Assembly (NCBI GenBank): GCA_913055875.1
Contig: CAJXJY010000016.1
Coordinates: 1 to 64,000 of the forward strand
Length of the DNA stretch: 64,000 nt
Origin: an uncultured Altererythrobacter sp.
GTDB lineage: Bacteria > Pseudomonadota > Alphaproteobacteria > Sphingomonadales > Sphingomonadaceae
Direction: 5' to 3'
Below, piece by piece: positions 44,390-53,313 of the stretch (positions are counted from its first letter, which is position 1; the number at the start of each line of letters is the position of its first letter). The translations under genes and the position numbers were made by a program. Under the pieces are notes generated by a model that saw only the letters and a program-made list of their open reading frames with translations, was not told the DNA's origin and ran no database searches.

Positions 44390-45256
44390 CTATTCCAAGG
44401 GTATCTCGTCCTTGGGCGCATTGTAGCGCACGGGGACGACGTCGTGCTTGAACACGCGTAGCGGCTTGCTCAGCGCGGTCAGCAGCGCCGCCTCGATCGC
44501 AGCGCGGGCGCGGGCGCCGATCGCCTTGCGGCCGCGGAATTCCTCGGGGCTGAACGGTTCGAGGAAATGCAGCCGCACCGCGAACGTGCCCTTCCGCGAC
44601 AGGATACGCTTCGCATTGTTCATCCCGCCTTCCTCGCCGATCCAGCCGATCTCCTCGCCCGCCGCGCCGTAATCGACCAGCACCGGCTGCACCAGCACGC
44701 CGGGCGGCGGCGGTTCGAGCACGCTCAGCATGCTGGTCTTGAACGGCAGCAGCGAGTGCCCGTCGGTGGTGGTGCCTTCGGGAAACACGGTGACCGACCA
44801 GTTGTCCGCCAGCGCCTCGCGTAGCGCGTTGATCTGTTCGGCGACGCCGAGCCGGTTCTCGCGTTTGACGAAGACGGTGCGGTTCAATGTGCACAGCCAG
44901 CCGATCACCGGAACCTCGCTCAATTCATGCTTGGCGACAAAGGCGGTGCCGCTTGCGCCCGCCAGCGCGAGGATGTCGATCCAGCTGACATGGTTGGCGA
45001 CGAAGAACACGTCGCGCCGTAGCGGCACGCCGATCTTCTCGACCCGCGCGCCGGCGATCCACGCGACGTAGCGCAGGAACAGCATCGGGAAGGGCGAGCC
45101 GTAGGCGAACAGCCGGTAGAGATAGTGCAGCGGAACAAAGGCGATCAGCAGCAGCACCATTGCCAGCGCACGCACCGAGAAGCGGATCCATCCGGCGATC
45201 GATATCGGCGTGCTCTCACCGCGCGCTGCCGCCTCGCGCAACGCCGGATCGATCAA
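44390..45256 (-). CDS. plsC: 1-acyl-sn-glycerol-3-phosphate acyltransferase-like protein
   Basis: 288 residues from TTG 45256, overlapping the fur stop (TTGA). Acyltransferase box VANHVSWIDILAL (HX4D), second block KRENRLGVAEQINALREAL, FPEGTTTDGHSLLPFKTSML, and PVLVDYG. One or two N-terminal membrane helices (FSVRALAMVLLLIAFVPLHYLY). Predicted to acylate lysophosphatidic acid or a related lysolipid at the inner membrane. Confidence 0.9.
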   Translation of the reverse strand: MIDPALREAAARGESTPISIAGWIRFSVRALAMVLLLIAFVPLHYLYRLFAYGSPFPMLFLRYVAWIAGARVEKIGVPLRRDVFFVANHVSWIDILALAGASGTAFVAKHELSEVPVIGWLCTLNRTVFVKRENRLGVAEQINALREALADNWSVTVFPEGTTTDGHSLLPFKTSMLSVLEPPPPGVLVQPVLVDYGAAGEEIGWIGEEGGMNNAKRILSRKGTFAVRLHFLEPFSPEEFRGRKAIGARARAAIEAALLTALSKPLRVFKHDVVPVRYNAPKDEIPLE

Positions 45257-45687
45257 GCCTCGCGGTCCTTCTCGCGCCCGAGCTTGACCCCGTAGAGCTC
45301 CATCCGATGGTCGACCAGCCGGTAGCCGAGCTTCTCGGCGATGACCTTTTGCAGGGCTTCGAGTTCGGGATCGACGAATTCGACCACATCGCCGCTTTCG
45401 ACGTCGATCAGATGGTCGTGATGCGCCTCCGGTGCGGCTTCGTAGCGGGCGCGCCCGTCGCCGAAATCGTGACGGTCGAGTATCCCGGCCTCCTCGAACA
45501 GGCGAACCGTGCGATAGACGGTCGCGATCGAGATCTTCGGATCGATCCGCGACGCGCGCTCGTGGAGCATCTCGACGTCGGGATGATCGTCGCTGTTCGA
45601 CAGCACGCGCGCAATCACCTTGCGCTGCTCGGTGATCCGCAGCCCGCGGTCGGCGCACAGCTGTTCGAGGTCGATCCGTTGCGGCAA
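45253..45687 (-). CDS. fur: Fur-family transcriptional regulator
   Basis: 144 residues with the winged-helix DNA-binding domain (RITEQRKVIARVL, SIATVYRTVRLFEEAGIL) and metal-binding dimerisation region AHHDHLIDVESGDVVEF. The CxxC structural zinc motifs of E. coli Fur are absent, as in many alphaproteobacterial Fur/Mur proteins, so metal preference (Fe or Mn) cannot be decided. Directly followed by plsC, overlap 4 bp; preceded by the mucR terminator. Confidence 0.9.
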   Translation of the reverse strand: MPQRIDLEQLCADRGLRITEQRKVIARVLSNSDDHPDVEMLHERASRIDPKISIATVYRTVRLFEEAGILDRHDFGDGRARYEAAPEAHHDHLIDVESGDVVEFVDPELEALQKVIAEKLGYRLVDHRMELYGVKLGREKDREA

Positions 45688-45700
45688 GTCACACTCCAGA

Positions 45701-45736
45701 AAAGAAAACGCCCCGTACCCTTAGAGGGACGGGGCG
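45701..45736 (-). terminator. Intrinsic terminator of mucR
   Basis: Read on the minus strand: CGCCCCGT-CCCT, loop CTAA, GGG(T)ACGGGGCG, then TTTTCTTTT. Strong GC stem with one unpaired base and a U-rich tail, right after the mucR stop and before fur. Confidence 0.8.
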
Positions 45737-45760
45737 CTGTTCTCAAGCGAGGCGAGCGGC

Positions 45761-46201
45761 TCAGGCCGCCTTTTTCTTGCGGCCCCGCTTCTGGCCGGGC
45801 TTGCGGCCGAGGCCGATCTTCTTGGCCAGTTCGCGCCGCTTCTCCGCATAGGAGGGCGCAACCATCGGGTAGTCGGAGGGAAGATTCCACCGCTGGCGGT
45901 ATTCGTCCGGCGTCATGCCGTAGGCCGTCATCAGGTGACGCTTCAGCATTTTCATCTTCTTGCCGTCTTCGAGGCAGACGATGTAGTCCTTCTTGACCGA
46001 AGAACGGATCGGAACGGCCGGCTCGGGCGGTTCTTCTTCCTTGCCTCCGGTGCCGTCGAGCGACGACAATGCACCGAACACGCTGGTGATAAGCTCTGGC
46101 ACCTCGGTGACGGCCACGTCGTTGTTGCTGACATGCGCAGCGACAATATCCGACGTCAACGTGATGAGCGTTTCGGTCATGTCCTCATGAAGCTCTTCCA
46201 T
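45761..46201 (-). CDS. MucR/Ros-family transcriptional regulator
   Basis: 146 residues. Zinc-finger-like DNA-binding region YIVCLEDGKKMKMLKRHLMTAYGMTPDEYRQRWNLPSDYPMVAPSYAEKRRELAKKIGLG is characteristic of MucR, which shapes surface polysaccharide, motility and virulence genes in alphaproteobacteria. The C-terminus is a basic tail (GRKPGQKRGRKKKAA). ATG 46201 has AAGGA upstream; an intrinsic terminator follows. Upstream 137 bp (46202-46338) is its likely promoter region. Confidence 0.92.
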   Translation of the reverse strand: MEELHEDMTETLITLTSDIVAAHVSNNDVAVTEVPELITSVFGALSSLDGTGGKEEEPPEPAVPIRSSVKKDYIVCLEDGKKMKMLKRHLMTAYGMTPDEYRQRWNLPSDYPMVAPSYAEKRRELAKKIGLGRKPGQKRGRKKKAA

Positions 46202-46338
46202 GATATTTTCCTTGGTTGCGATCGATACTTGCAGGTTGCGGCTATTGCCTTGCGACCTGCGGGTTCCATGCGTCAGCGAATCCCGTTTTTCAAGAGAAGC
46301 CTGTGCATAAATTTACGGTTACAATCCCGTTCGGAAGT

Positions 46339-46794
46339 CTAGATGCTCATTCCGAAGGTAATTGCGTCGAGCCTGCTGCCGTCCGACAGACGGTAGTAAT
46401 TCCTCCGTTTTCCTATGGTTTCGAAACCGCTCGACCGATATAAGGCCTGCGCCGGATTGTTACAGCGCATTTCGAGAAAAACGCGCTCCGCACCGCGGAC
46501 TTTCGCATCCGTTTTGAACATTTCCACCAGTTTTCGGCCAAGACCAAGCGTCCTCGATTCGGGTTCGACGGCGATCAACAACAGCTCTTCTTCGCCCGGC
46601 GCCGAACGAGACAAGACGAAGCCCGAGGTTTTACTGTCGCCTTGGGGCGCACGGCCCTCGCGGTCCACGAGGATGTAATGCGTGTTGGGCAGGGCGAGCG
46701 AATCCGCCACCTGACGGCGCGTCCAGGCCTCGCCCCAGGCCGGGTCGAAGGCGGCTTCCATCACCTCCATGATCCGGTCGAGATCGTCGTTCAT
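46339..46794 (-). CDS. rimI: GNAT acetyltransferase, RimI-like
   Basis: 151 residues. GNAT fold with acetyl-CoA loop LGLGRKLVEMF and VFLEMRCNNPAQALYRSSGFETIGKRRNYY, the pattern of ribosomal-protein S18 alanine N-acetyltransferase. It overlaps tsaB at ATGA (46791-46794), the standard tsaB-rimI pair, which supports the name. Confidence 0.88.
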   Translation of the reverse strand: MNDDLDRIMEVMEAAFDPAWGEAWTRRQVADSLALPNTHYILVDREGRAPQGDSKTSGFVLSRSAPGEEELLLIAVEPESRTLGLGRKLVEMFKTDAKVRGAERVFLEMRCNNPAQALYRSSGFETIGKRRNYYRLSDGSRLDAITFGMSI

Positions 46795-47420
46795 GCCGGC
46801 AGCCTGGCATCCGGCGCGCGGCCGTAGACCGGCGAGAGCTGCTCGGACAGCAGCGTCTCCGCGATGTTTCGGGCGTACGCCGCTTCGGGCAGGAGCTCGA
46901 CCGCCTTGCCGAAGCCGCGCAGATCGACGAACTCGCTCGCCCGCGATCCCGCGACGAGCGTTTCGTCATGTTCGCGCACCGCGCTTTCGGGAGGCAGCGA
47001 GCGACACGTGCTTGCCGGCTCACCCGCGGCTGAGAACGGCTGGACGAACCATTCGCCATGGCCTGCGTTCATGCACACCAGCATGGCAAGGGCTTCGTCG
47101 AGTGCGCCCGGATCGCGGCCGGCCATCGCGGCGACCAGCGCCAGCGTCGGATAGCCGAGCACCTGCGCTCGCCATGCTATGCCGAGCGCGCGGGCGGTCG
47201 CGATCCCGATCCGCACCCCGGTGAAGCTGCCCGGTCCGAGCGAGACGAGAATCCTGTCCGCACGTCCACGCTCGGGCAGTTCGGCGATCATCGGCACCAG
47301 CCGCTCGGCATGGCCGCGTCCGATCCGTTCGTGCCGTGAGGCGAGCGGGGCGGTGCTCTCACCCTCGAACAGGGCGACCGAACAGGCCTCGGTGGTGGTT
47401 TCGATGGCGAGCATGCGCAT
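46791..47420 (-). CDS. tsaB: tRNA threonylcarbamoyladenosine synthesis protein TsaB
   Basis: Partner of TsaD/TsaE in t6A37 formation on tRNA. From ATG 47420 209 residues; ATG 47414 is possible. ASKHA-like N-terminus MLAIETTTEACSVALFEG, LVPMIAELPE, and VSLGPGSFTGVRIGIATARALG; zinc His residues of TsaD are absent, as expected. Paired with rimI. Confidence 0.92.
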   Translation of the reverse strand: MRMLAIETTTEACSVALFEGESTAPLASRHERIGRGHAERLVPMIAELPERGRADRILVSLGPGSFTGVRIGIATARALGIAWRAQVLGYPTLALVAAMAGRDPGALDEALAMLVCMNAGHGEWFVQPFSAAGEPASTCRSLPPESAVREHDETLVAGSRASEFVDLRGFGKAVELLPEAAYARNIAETLLSEQLSPVYGRAPDARLPA

Positions 47421-47493
47421 GGCGGCGCGATGCCTCACTGCGTGCGCGGCTGCAAGTGGCGGCTTGGGGGCCCGGGCCCGGTGCGTCGAGTGG

Positions 47494-48102
47494 TCAGGCT
47501 ATGCGGTTGAACGTGTCGAAATCGGGCCGCGGGCTGCGCTCGAAGATCGTCGAGGCATCGCCGTAGCCGATCCCGCAGATGAAATTGCTGCGATGGCGCG
47601 GTTCGTCGGCGAAGAACGCCTTGTCGACGGCATCGTTGTCGAACCCCGACATCGGCCCGCAATCGAGCCCGAGCGAGCGCGCCGCCAGCATCAGATAGGC
47701 GCCCTGGAGCGAGGAATTGCGGAAGGCGTGCTGCTTGCGCCCGTCCTCGTCGCCCTCGAACCAGCTCTTCGCATCGGTGTGCGGGAACAGCCACGGCAAT
47801 TCCTCGTGAAAGTCGATATCGTAGCCGATGATCGCGACGACGGGCGCGGTAAGGATCTTCTCCTTGTTGCCCTCCATCGCGAGGTCGGCGAGCTGCTGCT
47901 TCGCTTCGTCCGACTTGACCCATACGATCCGTGCGGGCTGCTGGTTGGCCGAGGTCGGCCCCATCTTGGTCAGCTCGTAGATCGCGTGAATCTGCTCCTC
48001 GCTCACCGCCTTGTCGAGCCAGCCATTGTAGCTGCGCGCCTCGCGGAAGACCTGGTCGAGCGCGTCGTCGGAAAGCGTGGTGCCGTGGAACTGCTTGGTC
48101 AT
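47494..48102 (-). CDS. Nitroreductase-family protein (RutE/malonic semialdehyde reductase type)
   Basis: 202-residue FMN enzyme. Matches the RutE/YdfG-like 3-hydroxypropionate subgroup: LDQVFREARSYNGWLDKAVS, YELTKMGPTSANQQPARIVWV, LGLDCGPMSGFDNDAVDKAFF and FICGIGYGDAS. Likely reduces malonic semialdehyde or a similar carbonyl or nitro compound. No rut operon neighbours, so the physiological substrate is open. 26 bp from nifU-like gene. Confidence 0.87.
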   Translation of the reverse strand: MTKQFHGTTLSDDALDQVFREARSYNGWLDKAVSEEQIHAIYELTKMGPTSANQQPARIVWVKSDEAKQQLADLAMEGNKEKILTAPVVAIIGYDIDFHEELPWLFPHTDAKSWFEGDEDGRKQHAFRNSSLQGAYLMLAARSLGLDCGPMSGFDNDAVDKAFFADEPRHRSNFICGIGYGDASTIFERSPRPDFDTFNRIA

Positions 48103-48128
48103 GGAAATCCTCTGGCGAGAAGTGGAAT

Positions 48129-48707
48129 TCAGGCTGCGCGGACTTCAAAGACCTCGGGCACGTAATGTTTCAGCAGGCCCTCGATGCCGTGCTTGAGCGT
48201 GGCGGTGGAGGAGGGGCAGCCAGAACAGGCGCCCTGCAGCGTGAGATAGACGACGCCGTCCCTGAAACCGCGATAGGCGATATCGCCGCCGTCGCCCGCC
48301 ACTGCGGGGCGCACGCGGGTTTCGAGGAGTTCGTTGATCTGCGCGACGATATCGGCGTCGGCGGGATCGTCCTCGACCGCCATCTCCTGCTCGCCCGGCA
48401 CTGCGATGCCGGAGGCGTCGCCGCCGGCGAACAGCGGGGCCTTCGACACGAAATGATCGAGCAGGATCGAGGCGACCTGCGGCTTGAGCGCCGACCAGTC
48501 GGCGCCGGGTGCGGCGGTGACCGAAACGAAATCGCCCCCGAAGAACACGTTGACCACTTCGCCGGTGTCGAAGATCGCCTGCGCCAGCGGGCTCGCTTCG
48601 GCCGCTTCTGGGGTGGCGAATTCGCGCGTGCCCGATTGCATCACCGTCTGTCCCGGCAGGAACTTGAGGCTCGCGGGATTGGGCGTGGTTTCGGTCTCTA
48701 TGAACAT
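48129..48707 (-). CDS. NifU-family Fe-S scaffold protein
   Basis: 192 residues: N-terminal Nfu_N domain (MFIETETTPNPASLKFLPGQ) and C-terminal NifU domain with the Fe-S CSGCPSS motif (LQGACSGCPSSTATLKHGIEGLLK). Delivers or carries Fe-S clusters (NfuA-like). Start ATG 48707. Divergent from the M16 peptidase with ~100 bp between starts. Confidence 0.93.
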   Translation of the reverse strand: MFIETETTPNPASLKFLPGQTVMQSGTREFATPEAAEASPLAQAIFDTGEVVNVFFGGDFVSVTAAPGADWSALKPQVASILLDHFVSKAPLFAGGDASGIAVPGEQEMAVEDDPADADIVAQINELLETRVRPAVAGDGGDIAYRGFRDGVVYLTLQGACSGCPSSTATLKHGIEGLLKHYVPEVFEVRAA

Positions 48708-48804
48708 GTTCCGCAATGTAGGTATCGCGCGATGGACCGGCAAGCTGCGATTCCCTGGCCCCTATTCACTATCCCTTCATGGCTTGGCCCCTTATAGGCG
48801 GCCC

Positions 48805-51759
48805 ATGACCTCTCTCTCCCGTGCCGTGCGGCACCTCGCGCTTTTCCTCCCGCTTCTTGTCGTTGCACCGCAGCTTTCGGCGCAGCAGATCACGCTCAAT
48901 CCGCCGACGGCCATCCAGACCGGCGAGGAAACGCCGTGGATCTACGAAGGCAGCGACGTCCCGCAGGACAGGGAATGGCTGTTCGGCGAGATGGACAACG
49001 GTCTGCGCTACGCGGTGCGCGAGAACGGCGTACCGCCGGGACAGGTATCGATCCGCATCCGTATCGACGCCGGCTCGCTGCACGAGCGCGACGACGAGCT
49101 CGGCTTCGCCCACCTGCTCGAACACCTGCTGTTCCGCGAGAGCAAATATCTCGGCCCGGCCGAGGCGATCCCGACCTGGCAGCGGCTCGGCGCGACCTTC
49201 GGCAGCGATACCAACGCGTCGACCACGCCGACGCAGACCGTCTACAAGCTCGACCTGCCCAATGCCTCGCCGCAGAACCTCGAAGAGAGCTTCAAGCTGC
49301 TCTCGGGCATGATCCGCGAGCCGGTGCTGAGCGCCGCCAATCTCGCTGCCGAAGTGCCGATCGTGCTGGCCGAGAAGCGCGAATCCGGTGGCCCCGAAGA
49401 GCGCAATTCCGAGACTTCGCGCAAGGTGCTGTTCGCCGGACAGCGCTTTGCCGAGCGTCCGCCGATCGGCACCGAGGCGACGCTGACAGGGGCGACGCCC
49501 GAGGCGGTGCAGGCCTTTCATGCGCGCTGGTACCGTCCCGAAAACACCGTCATCGCGGTGGCGGGCGATGTCGATCCGATGATCCTCGCCGCGCTGACCG
49601 AGAAATGGTTCGGCGACTGGCAGGTCGAGGGCCCGACCGTGCCGGCGCCCGATTTCGGCGATCCGGTGCCGCCGCCCGGCGCGACCGGCGACACCCCGAT
49701 CGGGGAGACCGGCGTTCTCGTCGAGCCTGGTCTGCCGCGCGCCTATACCTATGCGATCATGCGCCCGTGGCGGCAGGTCGAGGACACCATCGTCTACAAC
49801 GAGGGCAAGCTGCGCGACGAGCTCGCCGCGGCGCTGATCAACCGCCGGCTCGAGGCGCGCGCGCGAGGCGGGGGCAGCTTCCTCTACGCCTACGTCCAGA
49901 AGACCGATTTCATCCGCTCGACCGACGCGACGTTCGTGTCGATCGCTCCGTTGACCGAGGACTGGCAGGCGGCGCTGTCCGACGTGCGCTCGGTCATCGC
50001 CGACGCGCTCGCCGAGCCGCCGACGCAGGAGGAACTCGACCGCGAGCTTGCCGAGATGCGCATCGACTATACCAGCATGGTCGAGCAGCGCTCGGTGATG
50101 CCCGGCAGCGGCCTGGCCGACATGGTCGTCGGCGCGGTCGATATCCGTGAATCGGTCGCCGCCCCCGAAACCTTCCTGCAGGTGTTCAATTCGATGAAGG
50201 ACACCGCGACACCGCAAAGAATGCTCGAACAGACGCGCGCCATGTTCGAAGGCTCGGTCATCCGCAGTTTCTACGTCACCCCTGCCGAAGGCGAGGCGAC
50301 CGAGGCGCAGGTCCGTACCGCGCTCGCCGAAACCGCTGCGGCGGACGCCAATGCGCGGCTCGCGGCGCAGGCGATATCGTTCGACGACCTGCCTGCGATC
50401 GGCGAGCCCGGCACAGTCGCGAGCAGCGAGCGGATTTTCCTGCCCGGCTTCGGGCGGCCGCTCGAACGGGTCGAATTCGACAACGGCGTCACCGCCTTCC
50501 TCTCCGCCAACGGCAACGAGCCCGGCCGGGTCGCGGTCAAGGTCCGCTTCGGGGCGGGCTATCGCGCGTTCGAGGCGGACGACGCACCTTACATCTCGCT
50601 CGGCCAGCTGGCGCTGTTCGATTCGGGTATCGGCGAACTGGGACAGGAAGAGATCGACCGGCTCACCACCGGTCGCCGGATCGGGCATGAATTCGCCATC
50701 GACGAGGGCACCTTCGTGTTCGCGGCGCAGACGCGCGGCGCGGACCTTGCCGACCAGCTCTACCTGCTCGCTGCCAAGCTCGGCATGCCGAGCTGGGATC
50801 CCAATCCGGTGATCCGCGCGCGTGCCCTGGCCGAGCGGTCCTACGAAAGCTGGTCGACCAGCCCACAAGCGGTGCTCGGGCGCGATCTCGACTATCTCCT
50901 GCGCGGGCGCGATCCGCGCTTCGCCACGCCCGATCCGGCCACGCTTGCCACCGTAACCCCCGAAGGATTCCGGCAGACTTGGGAACCGCTGCTCAGCCAG
51001 GGTCCGGTGGAAGTGATGATCTTCGGCCAGTTCGACCGCGACGAAGCGGTCGAAACCTTGCGCCGGACCTTCGGCGCGCTGTCCGCGCGGGATCCCGTCT
51101 CGCCCGAAGTCGCGGCGCGTGCGCCCGACTTCCCTTCGGCGGCGTCCGAACCGGTCGTGCTGACGCACAAGGGCGATGCCAACCAGGCCGCGGCGGTGAT
51201 CGCCTGGCCGGGCGGCGCGGGGACCGAAAACCTGCGCGAATCGCGCCAGCTCGAAATCCTGATGTCGATCTTCAACAACCGTCTGATCGACGAGATGCGC
51301 GAGCATGCCGGGGCCAGCTACGCCCCGCAGATCGGCTCCAGCTGGCCGCTCGACCTCGATGCGGGCGGCACGATCACCGCGACCAGCCAACTGCAGCCGG
51401 AGGACGTCCCGCTGTTTTTCGAAATCGCCAACGGCATTGCGCAGGACCTTGCGACCGAGCCCGCCGATGCGGACGAACTCGCGCGGGCGACCGAACCGCT
51501 GCTGCAACTGATCGACCGCGCTTCGACCGGAAACCTGTTCTGGATGTTCCAGGTCGAGGGTGCCGGTACCGATCCGCGCCGCCTCGAAGCGATCGATACG
51601 CTGTTGCCCGATTACACGCGGACCACGCCCGAAGCGATGCAGGCGCTGGCGCGCAAGTACTTTGCCGGCAATCCGGGCTGGCGGCTGGCGGTGATCCCGG
51701 AGGGTCAGACGCTGGCGAGCGGCGGGGGCAGTCGCGCGGCGGAGATCAGCGGCCGCTGA
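48805..51759 (+). CDS. M16-family metallopeptidase (pitrilysin-like), secreted
   Basis: 984 residues from ATG 48805. Signal peptide (~1-26, ALFLPLLVVAPQLSAQ). Inverted zinc motif HLLEHLLF (HxxEH) in the first M16 domain, with the downstream Glu in AEVPIVLAEKRE. M16_C-like and inactive second domains follow (GFGRPLERVEFDNGVTAFLS, LIDEMREHAGASYAP). Periplasmic protein or peptide processing is likely. Codon use is normal. Confidence 0.93.
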   Translation: MTSLSRAVRHLALFLPLLVVAPQLSAQQITLNPPTAIQTGEETPWIYEGSDVPQDREWLFGEMDNGLRYAVRENGVPPGQVSIRIRIDAGSLHERDDELGFAHLLEHLLFRESKYLGPAEAIPTWQRLGATFGSDTNASTTPTQTVYKLDLPNASPQNLEESFKLLSGMIREPVLSAANLAAEVPIVLAEKRESGGPEERNSETSRKVLFAGQRFAERPPIGTEATLTGATPEAVQAFHARWYRPENTVIAVAGDVDPMILAALTEKWFGDWQVEGPTVPAPDFGDPVPPPGATGDTPIGETGVLVEPGLPRAYTYAIMRPWRQVEDTIVYNEGKLRDELAAALINRRLEARARGGGSFLYAYVQKTDFIRSTDATFVSIAPLTEDWQAALSDVRSVIADALAEPPTQEELDRELAEMRIDYTSMVEQRSVMPGSGLADMVVGAVDIRESVAAPETFLQVFNSMKDTATPQRMLEQTRAMFEGSVIRSFYVTPAEGEATEAQVRTALAETAAADANARLAAQAISFDDLPAIGEPGTVASSERIFLPGFGRPLERVEFDNGVTAFLSANGNEPGRVAVKVRFGAGYRAFEADDAPYISLGQLALFDSGIGELGQEEIDRLTTGRRIGHEFAIDEGTFVFAAQTRGADLADQLYLLAAKLGMPSWDPNPVIRARALAERSYESWSTSPQAVLGRDLDYLLRGRDPRFATPDPATLATVTPEGFRQTWEPLLSQGPVEVMIFGQFDRDEAVETLRRTFGALSARDPVSPEVAARAPDFPSAASEPVVLTHKGDANQAAAVIAWPGGAGTENLRESRQLEILMSIFNNRLIDEMREHAGASYAPQIGSSWPLDLDAGGTITATSQLQPEDVPLFFEIANGIAQDLATEPADADELARATEPLLQLIDRASTGNLFWMFQVEGAGTDPRRLEAIDTLLPDYTRTTPEAMQALARKYFAGNPGWRLAVIPEGQTLASGGGSRAAEISGR

Positions 51760-51845
51760 GCGCGTCGCGACGCTGCGCATCTTTTCCGGCGCCAACCTTA
51801 TTTTTATTGCAGCGCAGCGCCGTTTGCCGTTGAATGGTCGGCACT

Positions 51846-53219
51846 ATGGCTCAGAACTGGACTCCCGACAGCTGGAAGGCGCGCGAGGCGCGGCACTTGC
51901 CGAGCTACGACGACGCCGCTGCGCTGGCCGAGGCCGAGCAGACGCTCGCCTCCTATCCGCCGCTGGTGTTCGCGGGCGAGGCGCGCGCGCTCAAGGCCGA
52001 GCTGGCCGAGGTCGCCAACGGTGAGGCGTTCCTGCTGCAGGGCGGCGACTGCGCCGAGAGCTTCGCCGAATTCCATCCCAACAATATCCGCGACACCTTC
52101 CGCGTCATCCTGCAGATGGCGGTGGTGATGACCTTTGCCGGCAAGCTGCCGGTGGTGAAGGTCGGGCGGATGGCGGGCCAGTTCGCCAAGCCGCGCAGCT
52201 CGGACACCGAAACGCAGGATGACGTCACGCTGCCGAGCTATTTCGGCGACAACGTCAACGGGATCGAGTTCGACGCGGCGGCGCGCACCAACGATCCGCA
52301 GCGGATGATCCGCGCCTATTCGCAGGCCGCGGCGACGCTCAACCTGCTGCGCGCCTTCGCCGGGGGCGGTTACGCCAACCTGCGGCAGGTCCATCAGTGG
52401 ACGCTCGATTTCATGGGCCGCAGCCCATGGGCCGACAAGTTCGGCGAGATGGCCGACCGGATCAGCGAGGCGCTCGATTTCATGGAAGCGTGCGGGGTCG
52501 ACCCGGCGACCGTGCCGCAATTGCAGGGCACCAGCTTCTACACCAGTCACGAGGCGCTGCTGCTGCCCTACGAGCAGGCGATGGCGCGGCGCGATTCGCT
52601 TACCGGCGACTGGTACGACACCAGCGCGCACATGGTGTGGATCGGCGATCGCACGCGGTTCGAGAACAGCGCGCATGTCGAATTCGCGCGCGGGATCGGC
52701 AATCCGCTCGGCATGAAATGCGGGCCGAGCCTCGAGCCCGACGCGCTGCTCAAGCTGCTCGACACGCTCAACCCGGCGCGCGAGCCGGGGCGGATCACGC
52801 TGATCAGCCGCTTCGGGCACGACAAGGTCGAGGCCGGTCTGCCGCCGCTGGTACGCGCGGTCAAGCGCGAGGGGCATCCGGTGGTATGGAGCTGCGACCC
52901 GATGCACGGCAATGTCGTCAAGTCGGAGAGCGGCTTCAAGACGCGGCCGTTCGACCGCATCCTCAACGAGGTCCGCGGCTTCTTCGCGGTGCACCGCGCC
53001 GAGGGCACGCATGCGGGCGGAATCCATGTCGAGATGACCGGGCAGGATGTGACCGAATGCGTCGGCGGCGCAGTCGCGATCACCGACGAGGCATTGGGCG
53101 ACCGCTACCACACGCATTGCGATCCGCGCTTGAACGCGGCGCAATCCATCGAGCTCGCCTTCCTGGTGGCCGAGCAATTGCAGGCCGAAACCGCCGAACG
53201 GCAGGCCAACGCCGCCTGA
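51846..53219 (+). CDS. aroG: Class II 3-deoxy-7-phosphoheptulonate synthase
   Basis: First enzyme of the shikimate pathway: PEP + erythrose-4-phosphate to DAHP. 457 residues from ATG 51846 (ATG 51834 also in frame). Class II (plant-like, AroAII) motifs: [73 protein letters not shown] and [18 protein letters not shown]. Metal ligands Cys, His, Glu and Asp are in place. Confidence 0.95.
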   Translation: MAQNWTPDSWKAREARHLPSYDDAAALAEAEQTLASYPPLVFAGEARALKAELAEVANGEAFLLQGGDCAESFAEFHPNNIRDTFRVILQMAVVMTFAGKLPVVKVGRMAGQFAKPRSSDTETQDDVTLPSYFGDNVNGIEFDAAARTNDPQRMIRAYSQAAATLNLLRAFAGGGYANLRQVHQWTLDFMGRSPWADKFGEMADRISEALDFMEACGVDPATVPQLQGTSFYTSHEALLLPYEQAMARRDSLTGDWYDTSAHMVWIGDRTRFENSAHVEFARGIGNPLGMKCGPSLEPDALLKLLDTLNPAREPGRITLISRFGHDKVEAGLPPLVRAVKREGHPVVWSCDPMHGNVVKSESGFKTRPFDRILNEVRGFFAVHRAEGTHAGGIHVEMTGQDVTECVGGAVAITDEALGDRYHTHCDPRLNAAQSIELAFLVAEQLQAETAERQANAA

Positions 53220-53313
53220 CCGGCGGCGCCGGTGCAAACTTAATTTCGGAACAAGTCTTTAATCGGCAACCGATCTCTGCGAGGATCGTTGAGGACTGGA
53301 CGACACGAGGAGG

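Noticed and set aside
45690..45760. Riboswitch or small RNA before fur
   Set aside because: The hairpin and U-rich tail read as the mucR terminator; nothing further is conserved to the eye.
48769..51795. 1,008-codon open frame antisense to the M16 peptidase
   Set aside because: Arg/Gly/Asp-rich shadow; the plus strand has a signal peptide and HxxEH motif.
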